A stretch of 64,000 nucleotides of DNA, taken from Comamonas sp. GTDB lineage: Bacteria > Pseudomonadota > Gammaproteobacteria > Burkholderiales > Burkholderiaceae_C. Positions 45,849-57,925 of this stretch are shown in pieces. A model generated the notes under the pieces. It worked only from the letters and a program-made list of their open reading frames with translations, was not told where the DNA came from and made no database searches. A program made the translations under genes and the position numbers. The stretch spans positions 341,697 through 405,696 of the forward strand of contig JAJPEQ010000006.1 in NCBI GenBank assembly GCA_021166775.1. Direction: 5' to 3'. How positions within the stretch are numbered: the first letter of the stretch is position 1; each line of letters begins with the position of its first letter.

Positions 45849-45879
45849 CCTTTAGGACGCAACGCACATCGCCGCACCC

Positions 45880-48444
45880 ATGCATCGCTGGAAATTCTCT
45901 CTCCTGGCCACCGCGGCCGCTCTGTCCACGGGGCTGTACATCTCCGACGCCAGCGCTCTGACGCTGGGCCGGGTGACGGTGCAATCGGCATTGGGCGAGC
46001 CGCTGCGCGCCCAGGTTGCGCTGCCCAACATCACACCGGCCGAGGCGGACTCCCTGCACGTCAGCATCGCCAGCCCCGACGTCTTTCGCGCCCAGGGGCT
46101 GGAATTTTCGCCGGCAGTCAACGGTATCCACCTGGAACTCAAGCGCGGCGCAGGTGGCGCCATGGTGCTGCAGTTGAACAGCAACAGCGCGGTCAACGAT
46201 CCGTTCATCGACCTCGTCATCGACGCCGCCTGGAACGCCGGCCACCTGGTGCGCAGCTACACGCTGCTCTTCGATCCCCCCGCGCTGCGCAGTGCCCCGG
46301 CGCCCGCGCCCGTCGCCCCGCAGACGCCGAGCAGCCCGGCCGCGGCCGCGCCGGTGCGCACGCCGAGCGTGTCCATGTCCACCACCGCGGCCGCGCGCGC
46401 GCCCGCCGCGGCAACGCACGGCACGGAGGAGCCATCTGGCAAGGAAGTGAGTGTTCAGGCGGGCGATACGGCCGGAGCCATCGCCAGCGCCCACCGCCCG
46501 AGCGGCATCTCACTCGATCAGATGCTGGTGGCCATGGTTCGAGCCAATCCGCACGCCTTCATCGAAGGCAACGTCAACCGGCTGCGCGCGGGCTCCGTCC
46601 TGCACCTGCCGGGCAAGGAGGAGGCGCAGGCCACCCCCGCCGCGCAAGCGCGCCGGATCATCGCCGCGCAAAGCCAGGATTTCAACGCCTACCGTCGCCG
46701 CTTGGCAGGCGCCGCGCCCGAGGCAGCGGTGCAGGCCGCCTCGCGTTCGGCCAGCGGCAAGGTGCAGACCGAAGTGGCGGAAGACAAGCCCGCTGCCAAG
46801 AGCGCCGACAAGCTCACGTTGAGCAAGGGCAGTGCGTCCAAGCAGGCCGCGGATGCCAAGACGGCACAAGCCAAGCAGGCCGAAGACGATGCGGCGCGCC
46901 TGAAAGAGCTCTCCAAGAACATTGAAGATCTCAAGAATGTGAGCCAGGGCACCGAGCCCGCGCCAGCGCCTTCGGCGCAAACGGCCGCGCCCGGGGCCGC
47001 CGACAGCTCGCCAGCCTCATCGACTGCGCCCGTCACCGCGCCCACCGGGTCCGCGGCGACTACACCCCCGGCCCAGACAGCCGCCGCGCCAGAGCCCGCC
47101 GCTGCGCCGCCGGCAGAATCCGTCAAGCCCAAGGAAGCGCCCAAACCCGCCACGCCGACGGCGGCAGCGCCCGCGCCGACGCCCGAACCCGGCCCGCTCG
47201 ACGCGCTGACCGAGCAGCCGCTGCTGGCCGGCGGCGCGCTGGCACTGGTGCTCCTGCTGCTCGGCTGGGGCGGCTACCGCTGGAAGCAAAACCGACGCAA
47301 TGCGCAAGGGCCGGAAACCACGTTTGCGGACGATGCCGACCACCCCGACTCCTTCTTCGCCGAAAGCGGCGGTCAGGAAGTGGACACCACGAGCAGCGAC
47401 CTCACCACGGGCTCCACCTCCACCCTGTATTCACCGAGCCAGCTCGACCAGATCGGCGATGTGGATCCGGTTGCCGAGGCGGACGTCTACCTTGCCTACG
47501 GCAAAGACCCAGAGGCCGAGGCGATCCTCAAGGAAGCGGCGCTGCAGCATCCCGAGCAGATCCCCATTGCGGCCAAACTGGCGGAAATTTACGCTAAACG
47601 GCAGGACCGTGTGGCCTTCGAGTCCATGGCTCGCAAGGTCCGGGATCTGACCCGCGGCCAGGGTGCGGAGTGGGAGCGAGTGCGCCAGGCAGGCGCCGAG
47701 CTCGACGGCGACAACCCGCTGTACAAGCCTGCGGCCCCGACGGCGGCTCGCCCTGAGGAGCCCGATTTTTCCGTGGCGGCCGGGCCTGCGTTCGCGGTAT
47801 CGACACCCGCCGCCCTCGACTCGGTGCTGCCCGAAATCAACCTCGATCTGGATCTGGATGACAGCGCCGCCACCCTGCCGCCTGCGCACACCCCGTCCGC
47901 GACGTCTGCGGCGGGCAGTGCCTTCGCGGCTGCGGCCGTCGGTGCGGCTCAGCGCGCGCTCGACGAACCCGGCGCAACGGACGAACTCCAGGAACTGACA
48001 CTGCCCCCGGCCTTGCCGGAAGAGCCGATCCCCGCGCTGCACACGAGCGAACCTCTCGAACAGACGCTCAATTTTCCGATCGACGATCTGGCCTTGGCCG
48101 ACAGTGGCCCCATGCCGCTGACCAGACAGGACGTCCCGCCCACGCAGGCTGCCGGCCTGACGTCACAGCCGGCCCCGCTGGAATTTGATCTGGGCGATCT
48201 GTCGCTGGACCTGAACCAACCCGCTGACGCCGCGCCCGCGGCAAGCGCCGCCGCCCCGGCGCGGGCCGACGAGCCCCAACCGGCCATTCCAAGCGATCCG
48301 CTGGCCACCAAGCTGGCGCTGGCCGAAGAATTCAAGGCCATCGGCGACAATGAAGGCGCACGCTCGCTGATCGAAGAAGTCATGGCGCAGGCCAGCGGCG
48401 ACCTCAAGACCGAGGCGCAGCGCCTGCTCGATACGCTGAGCTGA
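45880..48444 (+). CDS. fimV: FimV-like protein (pilus/peptidoglycan-associated, LysM + TPR C-terminus)
   Basis: Signal peptide, [25 protein letters not shown], Ala/Pro-rich middle, TM segment, C-terminal [44 protein letters not shown]. Confidence 0.92.
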   Translation: MHRWKFSLLATAAALSTGLYISDASALTLGRVTVQSALGEPLRAQVALPNITPAEADSLHVSIASPDVFRAQGLEFSPAVNGIHLELKRGAGGAMVLQLNSNSAVNDPFIDLVIDAAWNAGHLVRSYTLLFDPPALRSAPAPAPVAPQTPSSPAAAAPVRTPSVSMSTTAAARAPAAATHGTEEPSGKEVSVQAGDTAGAIASAHRPSGISLDQMLVAMVRANPHAFIEGNVNRLRAGSVLHLPGKEEAQATPAAQARRIIAAQSQDFNAYRRRLAGAAPEAAVQAASRSASGKVQTEVAEDKPAAKSADKLTLSKGSASKQAADAKTAQAKQAEDDAARLKELSKNIEDLKNVSQGTEPAPAPSAQTAAPGAADSSPASSTAPVTAPTGSAATTPPAQTAAAPEPAAAPPAESVKPKEAPKPATPTAAAPAPTPEPGPLDALTEQPLLAGGALALVLLLLGWGGYRWKQNRRNAQGPETTFADDADHPDSFFAESGGQEVDTTSSDLTTGSTSTLYSPSQLDQIGDVDPVAEADVYLAYGKDPEAEAILKEAALQHPEQIPIAAKLAEIYAKRQDRVAFESMARKVRDLTRGQGAEWERVRQAGAELDGDNPLYKPAAPTAARPEEPDFSVAAGPAFAVSTPAALDSVLPEINLDLDLDDSAATLPPAHTPSATSAAGSAFAAAAVGAAQRALDEPGATDELQELTLPPALPEEPIPALHTSEPLEQTLNFPIDDLALADSGPMPLTRQDVPPTQAAGLTSQPAPLEFDLGDLSLDLNQPADAAPAASAAAPARADEPQPAIPSDPLATKLALAEEFKAIGDNEGARSLIEEVMAQASGDLKTEAQRLLDTLS

Positions 48445-48535
48445 TCAAGCCGCGCGCACCCCGGGCGAGGTTCTGCCACGCCCGGGTTTTCTTTTTCAAG
48501 CACCTGCCGCACCCTTCAGAGGCCACAGCACCACC

Positions 48536-49360
48536 ATGCGCATCGCACTCGGCGTGAGCTACGACGGCCAGGCCTACCGGGGATGGCAAAGCCAGCCCTC
48601 GGGCCAGACGGTACAGGATCGCCTCGAAGCGGCGCTCGCGCGCTTCGCCACCCTCCCCGTTTCCACCGTTTGTGCCGGGCGCACCGACGCCGGCGTGCAC
48701 GCGCTGATGCAGGTGGTGCATTTCGACACCGCGATCGATCGCCCCGAGTTCTCCTGGGTGCGCGGGCCCAACAGTTTTCTGCCCGCGGACATCGCCGTGC
48801 AGTGGGCGCGGCACGTTCCAGATGATTTCCATGCCCGTGCCTGCGCCAGCGCGCGCCGCTATACCTACGTGCTGCTGCAGTCACCGGTGCGCCCCAGCGT
48901 GGAAGCCGGGCGCGTGGGCTGGGTCTTCCAGCCGCTCGACCAGACGGCGATGCAGGAGGCGGCGAACCATCTGATCGGCGAGCACGACTTCAGTTCGTTT
49001 CGTGCGGCCGAGTGCCAGGCCAAAAGCCCGGTCAAGCACCTGCGGCGCATCAACATCTCCAGCCGCGGCCACCCGCAACCCGCCGCCACCGGCGTGCAGG
49101 GCTGCGTCACCGCGTACTGGCGTTTTGAATTCGAGGGCAACGCCTTCCTGCACCACATGATCCGCAACATCATGGGCTGCCTCGTGGCGGTCGGCCAGGG
49201 CACCCGGCCCAGTCGCTGGATGCGCGAGGTGCTGGATGCGCGTTCGCGCAGCGCGGCAGCACCGACCTTCATGGCCGACGGGCTGTATTTCCTCGGGCCA
49301 CGCTACGATCCCGTCTGGGGTCTGCCCGAGCGCACCCCTGCGTATGATTGGCTGCCATGA
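48536..49360 (+). CDS. truA: tRNA pseudouridine(38-40) synthase
   Basis: [47 protein letters not shown]. Confidence 0.95.
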   Translation: MRIALGVSYDGQAYRGWQSQPSGQTVQDRLEAALARFATLPVSTVCAGRTDAGVHALMQVVHFDTAIDRPEFSWVRGPNSFLPADIAVQWARHVPDDFHARACASARRYTYVLLQSPVRPSVEAGRVGWVFQPLDQTAMQEAANHLIGEHDFSSFRAAECQAKSPVKHLRRINISSRGHPQPAATGVQGCVTAYWRFEFEGNAFLHHMIRNIMGCLVAVGQGTRPSRWMREVLDARSRSAAAPTFMADGLYFLGPRYDPVWGLPERTPAYDWLP

Positions 49361-50089
49361 ATGGCGCCCTTCATCCACAGCCCCATCGCCACGCGCGTAC
49401 CCGCATCAAGATCTGCGGCCTGACCCGCGAGGAAGACGTGGACGCCGCGGTCGCCTTCGGCGCCGACGCGGTCGGCTTCGTGCTCTACCCCGGGAGCAAA
49501 CGCTGCGTCTCGCCCGCACGTGCCGCCGATCTCGGCAAGAGGCTGCCTGCGTTTGTCACCCCCGTACTGCTGTTCGTCAACGCGAGTGCTCCCGATGTGA
49601 TAGCGGCCTGCGCCGATTTGGCAGGCGTCACGATCCAATTTCATGGCGATGAAACGCCCGAGGACTGCTGGCGCGCCAGCGATCGCGGTCGCATTCCCTT
49701 CATCCGCGCGGCGCGTATTCCCTTGGGCGCCGCCGGCACGCGGTTCGACCTCGTAAAATACGCGCACGATTACTCCCACGCCCGCGCCATCCTGCTCGAC
49801 GCGCATGTCGAAGGGTACGGCGGGGGCGGCAAGACATTCCATTGGTCACTGCTGCCACCAAACGTCGACGCTCACCTCGTTTTGTCTGGTGGACTCGCAC
49901 CTGCAAACGTGGGCGATGGCATACGCGAGGTCCGGCCGCGCTGCAAGACGCTGGCCGTTGACGTGAGCTCCGGCGTGGAGCTTGATGCCCCCGATGGACA
50001 CCTTCTTCACGGCATCAAGGACGCCGGCAAGATAGCCCGCTTCGTCGCAGCCGTGCGTGCGGCCGACGCAGCCTACGCCCCTGAACCCG

Positions 50090-50097
<8 letters not shown>
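49348..50097 (+). CDS. trpF: Phosphoribosylanthranilate isomerase
   Basis: [52 protein letters not shown]; start may be 49357. Confidence 0.95.
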
Positions 50098-51339
<1,242 letters not shown>

Positions 51340-51343
<4 letters not shown>

Positions 51344-52149
51344 GCCGCATTCCCGCCACTTTTGCAGCTCTGGCCGCCAAGGGTCGCAAGGCCCTCATTC
51401 CCTATGTGACGGCAGGTTTTCCGTTCGCCGACATCACGCCTGCGCTGATGCATGGCATGGTCGAAGCCGGGGCCGACGTGATCGAGCTGGGCGTGCCGTT
51501 TTCCGACCCCATGGCCGACGGCCCCGTAATCCAGAACGCCGGCGAAAAAGCCTTGCAGCTGGGTGTGGGCATGAGCGAAGTGCTGGACATGGTTCACACC
51601 TTCCGGCAGCGCAACGCCGACACGCCCGTCGTCCTCATGGGCTATGCCAACCCCGTGGAACATTACGAGCAGCGCCACGGCGCGGGCAGCTTCGCGCGCG
51701 ATGCGGCGGCGGCCGGGGTCGATGGCGTGCTCGTTGTCGATTACCCGCCCGAAGAGTGCGAGGAATTTGCCGGGCAGTTGCGTGCGCACGGCATCGACCT
51801 GATCTTCCTGCTGGCCCCCACGTCCACGTCCGAGCGCATGCGGCAGGTGGCCGCCATCGCCAGCGGCTACGTGTACTACGTCTCGCTCAAGGGCGTGACC
51901 GGCTCGGGCGCGCTCAACGTGCACGAGGTCGAGGCCATGCTGCCGCGCATCCGCGAGCACGTGAAAATCCCCGTGGGCGTGGGCTTTGGCATCCGTGATG
52001 CGGACACCGCCAAGGCCATCTCCCGCGTGGCCGACGCCGTCGTGATCGGCAGCCGCATCATCACGCTCATCGAGGACCAGCCACACGAGCGCGTCGTGGG
52101 CGTCACCACCGATTTCTTGCGTCAGATTCGCAAGGCACTGGATAGCTGA
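51340..52149 (+). CDS. trpA: Tryptophan synthase alpha subunit
   Basis: [37 protein letters not shown] overlap with trpB. Confidence 0.97.
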
Positions 52150-52161
52150 AAGGCAAACGAC

Positions 52162-53034
52162 ATGTCCTGGCTGGAAAAACTTCTACCGTCCAAGATCCAT
52201 CAGACCGACCCGGCCGAGCGGCGCCAGATCCCAGAGGGCCTGTGGATCAAATGCCCGAGCTGCGACAGCGTCCTCTACAAGACCGATCTGGAGCACAACC
52301 AGAACGTCTGTCCCAACTGCGGCCACCACCATCGCATCGGCGCGCGCGCACGGCTCAACGCCTTTCTCGACGGCGAGGGCCGCTACGAGATCGGGCAGGA
52401 AGTGATTCCGGTCGACGCCCTCAAATTCAAGGACAGCCGCAAGTACCCCGAGCGCTTGAAGGAAGCCCTGGAAAACACCGGCGAGACCGATGCGCTCGTC
52501 GTGATGGGCGGGGCCGTCAAGAGCATCAGCGTCGTGGCCGCGGCCTTCGAGTTCGACTTCATGGGCGGCTCCATGGGCTCGGTCGTCGGCGAACGCTTCG
52601 CGCGTGGCGTAGAAAACGCCATCGATCAGAAGGTGCCCTTCATCTGCTTCACCGCCACCGGTGGCGCGCGCATGCAGGAGGGGCTGCTGAGCCTCATGCA
52701 GATGGCCAAGACCAATGCCGCGCTCACCCGCCTGGCCAAGAAGGGCCTGCCTTACATCAGCGTGCTGACCGACCCGACCATGGGCGGCGTCTCGGCCGGC
52801 TTCGCCTTCGTCGGCGACGTGGTGGTGGCCGAACCTGGCGCGCTCATCGGCTTCGCCGGTCCGCGCGTGATCGAATCGACGGTGCGCGTGACCCTGCCCG
52901 AGGGCTTTCAGCGCGCCGAGTTCCTGCAGACCAAGGGTGCGGTGGACATGATCGTGGATCGGCGCCAGCTGCGCGACACGGTGGCACGGCTGCTCGCCAT
53001 GCTCCAGCGCCTGCCCGCCGATGCCATTGCCTGA
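52162..53034 (+). CDS. accD: Acetyl-CoA carboxylase carboxyltransferase subunit beta
   Basis: [32 protein letters not shown] zinc ribbon; [21 protein letters not shown]. Confidence 0.96.
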   Translation: MSWLEKLLPSKIHQTDPAERRQIPEGLWIKCPSCDSVLYKTDLEHNQNVCPNCGHHHRIGARARLNAFLDGEGRYEIGQEVIPVDALKFKDSRKYPERLKEALENTGETDALVVMGGAVKSISVVAAAFEFDFMGGSMGSVVGERFARGVENAIDQKVPFICFTATGGARMQEGLLSLMQMAKTNAALTRLAKKGLPYISVLTDPTMGGVSAGFAFVGDVVVAEPGALIGFAGPRVIESTVRVTLPEGFQRAEFLQTKGAVDMIVDRRQLRDTVARLLAMLQRLPADAIA

Positions 53035-53084
53035 AAAACAATAGCTTTTAACGCACGTCCATCGGGCGTTTGGGGCAGTTTTTC
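53034..53084. repeat. Short interspersed repeat (opposite orientation), downstream of accD
   Basis: CAATAGCTTTTAACGCACGTCCATCGGGCGTTTGGGGCAGTTTTT; reverse complement resembles the leuD-leuB copy. Confidence 0.55.
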
Positions 53085-53627
53085 TTAATGCAACGTCCCG
53101 GCCTGCAGGTTGCCCAGAACGATCAGGAGCACCTGCAGAATCACCAGCGCCACCAGCGGCGAGAAATCCAGCCCGCCCAGGTTCGGCAGGATACGGCGCA
53201 GGGGCGCGAGCAAAGGTTCGGCCAGGCGCGCCACCACGCCTGCGATCGGTGAGTGGTTGGGCACCCAGCTGAGCACCGCGTGCAGGATGATGAGGCCGAT
53301 CAGTCCCAGGATGGCCACGCGCAGGGTGCTGAACAGCACCAGGGCCGGCAGCAGCTGCAGGCCGCTTCCCGCCAGCAACACCAGCACCAGATATTCCACC
53401 AGCTGCGCCAGCAGGCCCCCCACGATGCAGGCGCCATCCCAGCCTTTCACCGCGGGCATCAGCTTGCGCAAGGGCAGCACCAGCCAGTCGCTGAGCGCAA
53501 ACACCGCCTGCCCGACGGGATTGCCAAAAGGCACGCGCTGGCGCTGCATGTACAGGCGCAGCAGGCAGGCGCCGGTGATGACGCTGCCCGCCACATCGAG
53601 CAGGAAAGAAGCGATCTGGTAGAGCAT
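53085..53627 (-). CDS. YggT family membrane protein
   Basis: MLYQIASFLLDVAGSVITGACLLRLYMQ...LLAPLRRILPNLGGLDFSPLVALVILQVL; start at internal Met 53627. Confidence 0.9.
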   Translation of the reverse strand: MLYQIASFLLDVAGSVITGACLLRLYMQRQRVPFGNPVGQAVFALSDWLVLPLRKLMPAVKGWDGACIVGGLLAQLVEYLVLVLLAGSGLQLLPALVLFSTLRVAILGLIGLIILHAVLSWVPNHSPIAGVVARLAEPLLAPLRRILPNLGGLDFSPLVALVILQVLLIVLGNLQAGTLH

Positions 53628-53894
53628 GAGGGCATCCGTACGGTCTGAGCGTGCGATGATGCCACGCATGTCACGCGTCACCTCGGCGCGAACCAGACTG
53701 CGCCCCGCCTGCCCGGCGCACCACCCTGGCCGGTCACGGACCGTCCGTCATGGCGCGGGGCGCCCCGACGTGGCGAAAAGCACCACCCATTCAGGGTTTC
53801 CCCCTTGTCAAAGCCCGGCAAGCCGGTACGCTTGCCGACACCGCTGGCGGCGATGACCGCCGCGCATGACACTCGCATGCCCTCAAAGGTCCAC

Positions 53895-55007
53895 ATGAAA
53901 TTTCAGACGAAGGTTCGCACGATGGCCGTGGCCGTGACCGCGGTCGTTCTCGCGACGGCGGCACAGGCACAGATCAAGATCGGCCTGGTGATTCCGGCAA
54001 GCGGTCCACTCACGCAGTACGGCACCATGATCAAGGAAGGCGTGGGCACCGCGGTGGAGCAGGTCAATGCCGCGGGCGGCATCGATGGTCAGCAGGTGCA
54101 AACGGTGGTGTTCGATGATGCATGCGACCCCGGCAAGGCCCCGGGCGCGGCCAACCGCCTGCTTGACGCGAAGGTGCGCTACGTCATCGGTCCGGTCTGC
54201 TCCGGCGCCGCCATCGCCGCCGCGCCCATCTACAACAGCCAGCGCGTCGTCGTGGTGACGCCATCGGCCACGTCGCCATCCCTGACCAGCGGCATGGACT
54301 ACCACTACATCTTCCGCACCATCGGCCAGGACAACGAACAGGGCGAAGCGGCGGCCAAGTTCATCATGGAGAAAATCAAGCCGCGCAAGATCGCCCTGCT
54401 GCATGACAAGCAGTCCTACGGGCGCGGCATCGCGAACACCGCGCGCAAGCTCCTGAGCCGGGCCGGGGCCGAGGTCGCGCTCTATGAAGGCATCACTCCC
54501 GGCGGCAAGGATTACTCGGACGTCATCGCCAGGATCAAGAACGCAGGTGTCGATTTCGTGTACTTTGGTGGCTATCACAATGAAATGGGGGTCCTGTTGC
54601 GCCAGGCGAAGGAAGCCGCCCTGAACGTCAGGATGATGGGGCCGGAGGGCGTCGGAAATTCCGAGATCAACGCCATCGCCGGCCCCGCCGTCGAGGGCAT
54701 GCTCGTCACCCTGCCAGCCGACTTCGCGGCCAATCCGAAGAACACGGCCATCGTCAAGGCCTTCGAGGCCAAGAAGCGCAACGCCTCCAGCGCGTTCGGC
54801 CTCACCTCCTACACCGCCGCGCAGGTGATCATGGACAGCATCAAGGCCGTGGGCGACGACCCCCAGCTCGTTGCCGACCACATGCACAAGACCACCTTCC
54901 AAACCCCGCTGGGCCCCACGAGCTGGGATGCGGGCGGGGACCTGAAATCATTTGAATTCCAGGTTTTCGAATGGCACCAGGACGGCAGCAAGACGGTCGT
55001 CAAATGA
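53895..55007 (+). CDS. Branched-chain amino acid ABC transporter substrate-binding protein
   Basis: Signal peptide then IKIGLVIPASGPLTQYGTMIKEGVGTAVEQVNAAGGIDG, GPVCSGAAIAAAPIY. Confidence 0.92.
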   Translation: MKFQTKVRTMAVAVTAVVLATAAQAQIKIGLVIPASGPLTQYGTMIKEGVGTAVEQVNAAGGIDGQQVQTVVFDDACDPGKAPGAANRLLDAKVRYVIGPVCSGAAIAAAPIYNSQRVVVVTPSATSPSLTSGMDYHYIFRTIGQDNEQGEAAAKFIMEKIKPRKIALLHDKQSYGRGIANTARKLLSRAGAEVALYEGITPGGKDYSDVIARIKNAGVDFVYFGGYHNEMGVLLRQAKEAALNVRMMGPEGVGNSEINAIAGPAVEGMLVTLPADFAANPKNTAIVKAFEAKKRNASSAFGLTSYTAAQVIMDSIKAVGDDPQLVADHMHKTTFQTPLGPTSWDAGGDLKSFEFQVFEWHQDGSKTVVK

Positions 55008-55113
55008 AGGCCTGCATGGGCGCGACCCTCTAAAATCGGCGGTTTTCACCCCCGCAGGCGCCCCTCGCCTGTCCTGACCAGGCGTACCGCCATGCGGTGG
55101 CGCCCATGCTGCC

Positions 55114-56667
55114 ATGTTTTCCTCCGAGTCCACCACCGCTGCGGCAACGCCTGCTTCCGACGAAAACCAGCTCATCGCGGAGCGCCGCGAGAAGCTCAGG
55201 CACCTGCGCGAACGTCAGACCCAGGGGCAAGGCGTCGCCTTTCCCAACGATTTCAAGCCGCTGCACCGCGCCGCCGCGCTGCACGAGCAGTACGGCGCCA
55301 CCGAGTCCGAGGTCCTGCAGGCACAGGCCGTCGCCGTGAGCGTGGCCGGGCGCATGATGCTCAAGCGCATGATGGGCAAGGCCAGCTTCGCCACGCTGCA
55401 GGATGGCTCTCTTGGAGCGACCGCGGGGCGCATCCAGCTGTACGTGACGCGCGACGCGATCGGCGAAGACGCCTACGCCGACTTCAAGCGCCTGGACCTG
55501 GGCGACATCCTCGGCGCCGAGGGCACGCTGATGAAGACAAAGACCGGCGAGCTCTCGATCAAGGTCACGCGCCTGCGCCTACTCACCAAGAGCCTGCGGC
55601 CCATGCCCGACAAATTTCACGGCATGCAGGACCAGGAAACCAAGTACCGTCAGCGCTACGTCGATCTGATGACCGACGATGCAGCGCGCAGGCGCTTCGT
55701 CGCGCGCAGCCAAGCCGTGGCCGGCCTGCGCGCCTTCATGGTGGCGCACGGTTTCCTGGAGGTGGAAACGCCCATGCTGCACCCCATTCCCGGCGGGGCC
55801 AATGCCAAGCCCTTCATCACGCACCACAACGCGCTCGACCAGGAAATGTTCCTGCGCATCGCACCCGAGCTCTACCTCAAGCGCCTGGTGGTCGGCGGGC
55901 TGGAGCGCGTCTACGAGATCAACCGCAATTTCCGCAACGAAGGCGTGTCCACCCGCCACAACCCCGAGTTCACCATGCTGGAGCTGTACGAGGCCTACGC
56001 CACGTACACCGAAGTGATGGACCTGACCGAAGGCATGATGCGCGACGTCGCCCGGGAAGCAATGGGCACGACCGTATTCGAGTGGGACGGCAACACCATC
56101 GATCTCGGCCCGGCCTTCCGCCGCTGGAAGCTGGAGGAGGCGGTGCGCGAGCTGAACCCGGAGATCTCGGCCGCCGACTGCCGCGACCGCGCCGCACTGG
56201 CCGCGCATTGCGCGCGACTGAAGATTCCGGTCAAGCCCGGCTACGGTTGGGGCAAGCTGCTGCTGGAGATCTTCGAGAAGACCGTCGAAACCGGGCTGAT
56301 CCAGCCGACCTTCATCACCCACTACCCGGTAGAAGTCAGTCCGCTGGCGCGCGAATCCGACAGCGAGCCCGGCATCACCGATCGCTTCGAGCTGTTCGTC
56401 GGCGGGAAGGAGCTGGCGAACGGGTTCTCGGAGCTGAATGACCCGGAAGACCAGGCCGCGCGCTTCCGCGCCCAGGTCGAGGCGAAGGACGCAGGCGACG
56501 ACGAGGCCATGCATTTCGATGCCGATTACATCCGCGCGCTCGAGGTGGGCCTTGCGCCCACCGGCGGGCTGGGCGTGGGCATCGACCGCTTCGTGATGTT
56601 GTTGACCGGCTCCAGCTCGATCCGCGACGTGCTGCTGTTCCCGTACATGCGACCCGAGCACGCGTAA
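55114..56667 (+). CDS. lysS: Lysyl-tRNA synthetase (apparent hybrid of two lineages)
   Basis: [76 protein letters not shown]; 517 aa uninterrupted. Confidence 0.94.
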   Translation: MFSSESTTAAATPASDENQLIAERREKLRHLRERQTQGQGVAFPNDFKPLHRAAALHEQYGATESEVLQAQAVAVSVAGRMMLKRMMGKASFATLQDGSLGATAGRIQLYVTRDAIGEDAYADFKRLDLGDILGAEGTLMKTKTGELSIKVTRLRLLTKSLRPMPDKFHGMQDQETKYRQRYVDLMTDDAARRRFVARSQAVAGLRAFMVAHGFLEVETPMLHPIPGGANAKPFITHHNALDQEMFLRIAPELYLKRLVVGGLERVYEINRNFRNEGVSTRHNPEFTMLELYEAYATYTEVMDLTEGMMRDVAREAMGTTVFEWDGNTIDLGPAFRRWKLEEAVRELNPEISAADCRDRAALAAHCARLKIPVKPGYGWGKLLLEIFEKTVETGLIQPTFITHYPVEVSPLARESDSEPGITDRFELFVGGKELANGFSELNDPEDQAARFRAQVEAKDAGDDEAMHFDADYIRALEVGLAPTGGLGVGIDRFVMLLTGSSSIRDVLLFPYMRPEHA

Positions 56668-56791
56668 GCGCCAACCCGGTCGGGTGGGCGAGGCGGCATT
56701 CCGGGCCCAGGGTACTGTCGCCCGTCCCGTGAACGGCAAAACAACCCGTCAGGCCGTAGACTCGGGGTTCTGGTCCGGCCGGAGCAACAGG

Positions 56792-57907
56792 ATGTTGCAC
56801 AAGTTCCTTGGGTTCGACCCCTTGGCCACGCTGCTGGCGTTCGCCGTTACCGCAGGCGTGCTTTGGTTGATACAGCCTGCGGCCTGCAGGCTGGGGCTGC
56901 TGGATTGCCCCGGGGGCCGCAAGGACCATCAGTCCCCCACGCCAGTCACCGGCGGCCTGGCCATCTTCGTCGGCAGCGCGGTGGTGCTGCTCTGGTTCCA
57001 GTCCTCCAGCCATGCGGTCCATTCGCTGCTGGCCGCCTCGGTCCTGCTGGTGGCGATCGGCCTTTACGACGATTTGCGCGACATGCGCTGGTACACGCGG
57101 GTGCTCGGACAGGCCGTAGCGGCGCTGATGATCATTTACTGGGGCGGGGTACGTGTCGAGCAGATCGGCCCGGTATTCGGCCTGGGCGAGATGTCGCTCG
57201 GCTGGCTGTCGGTGCCGTTCACGGTGTTTGCCACCATCGGCATCATCAACGCTATGAACATGATCGATGGTGCCGATGGGCTGGCTGGCCTGCTGGGGCT
57301 GGCGGCGCTGGGGATGCTTGCGTTTGCCGCGATGTACGCTGGCAACGAGGTGCTGGCGGGGCGGCTGTCGGTGCTGTGCGGTGCGCTCGCGGGCTTCCTG
57401 GCCTGGAACATGCGCCTGCCGTGGCGGCCGCGCGCGAAAGTGTTCCTGGGCAATGCCGGCAGCGCCCTGCTGGGCTTGCTGATCGCCTGGGTCATGTTCC
57501 GGCTGACCCAGAATCCGGGGCATCCGGTGAACCCGGTGCTGGCGCTGTGGTTGCTGCCGGTGCCGGTCATGGACTGTCTGGTGCTGATCCTGCGGCGCCT
57601 GCAGGAAGGGCGGTCTCCGTTCTCGGCCGGGCGCGACCACATCCATCACATCATGCAGGATGCGGGTTTCGGGCCCACCCGGGCGGCGTTGCACCTTACC
57701 TGGTTCAGCCTGCTGTGCGGGCTGGTGGCCGGCCAGGCGATGCGCCTGGACGTGCCCAACCCGCTGCTGCTCATCGCTTTCGTCGGCCTGTGCATCGGTT
57801 GGTACCTGCTGAGCCGCAGGCGCGCGCGCGCGGTGGCGTTTTTCCGCAGGTTCCGGGGGAGCGCCGCACCGGTGGTGGTCAAAGGGGCGGTGCGGGACTT
57901 GGACTGA
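56792..57907 (+). CDS. Undecaprenyl-phosphate GlcNAc-1-phosphate transferase-like (WecA/MraY family)
   Basis: RKDHQSPTPVTGGLAIF, INAMNMIDGADGLAG, NAGSALLG, GRDHIHHIM. Confidence 0.9.
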   Translation: MLHKFLGFDPLATLLAFAVTAGVLWLIQPAACRLGLLDCPGGRKDHQSPTPVTGGLAIFVGSAVVLLWFQSSSHAVHSLLAASVLLVAIGLYDDLRDMRWYTRVLGQAVAALMIIYWGGVRVEQIGPVFGLGEMSLGWLSVPFTVFATIGIINAMNMIDGADGLAGLLGLAALGMLAFAAMYAGNEVLAGRLSVLCGALAGFLAWNMRLPWRPRAKVFLGNAGSALLGLLIAWVMFRLTQNPGHPVNPVLALWLLPVPVMDCLVLILRRLQEGRSPFSAGRDHIHHIMQDAGFGPTRAALHLTWFSLLCGLVAGQAMRLDVPNPLLLIAFVGLCIGWYLLSRRRARAVAFFRRFRGSAAPVVVKGAVRDLD

Positions 57908-57925
57908 GCTTCACCGCCCGCGGGC

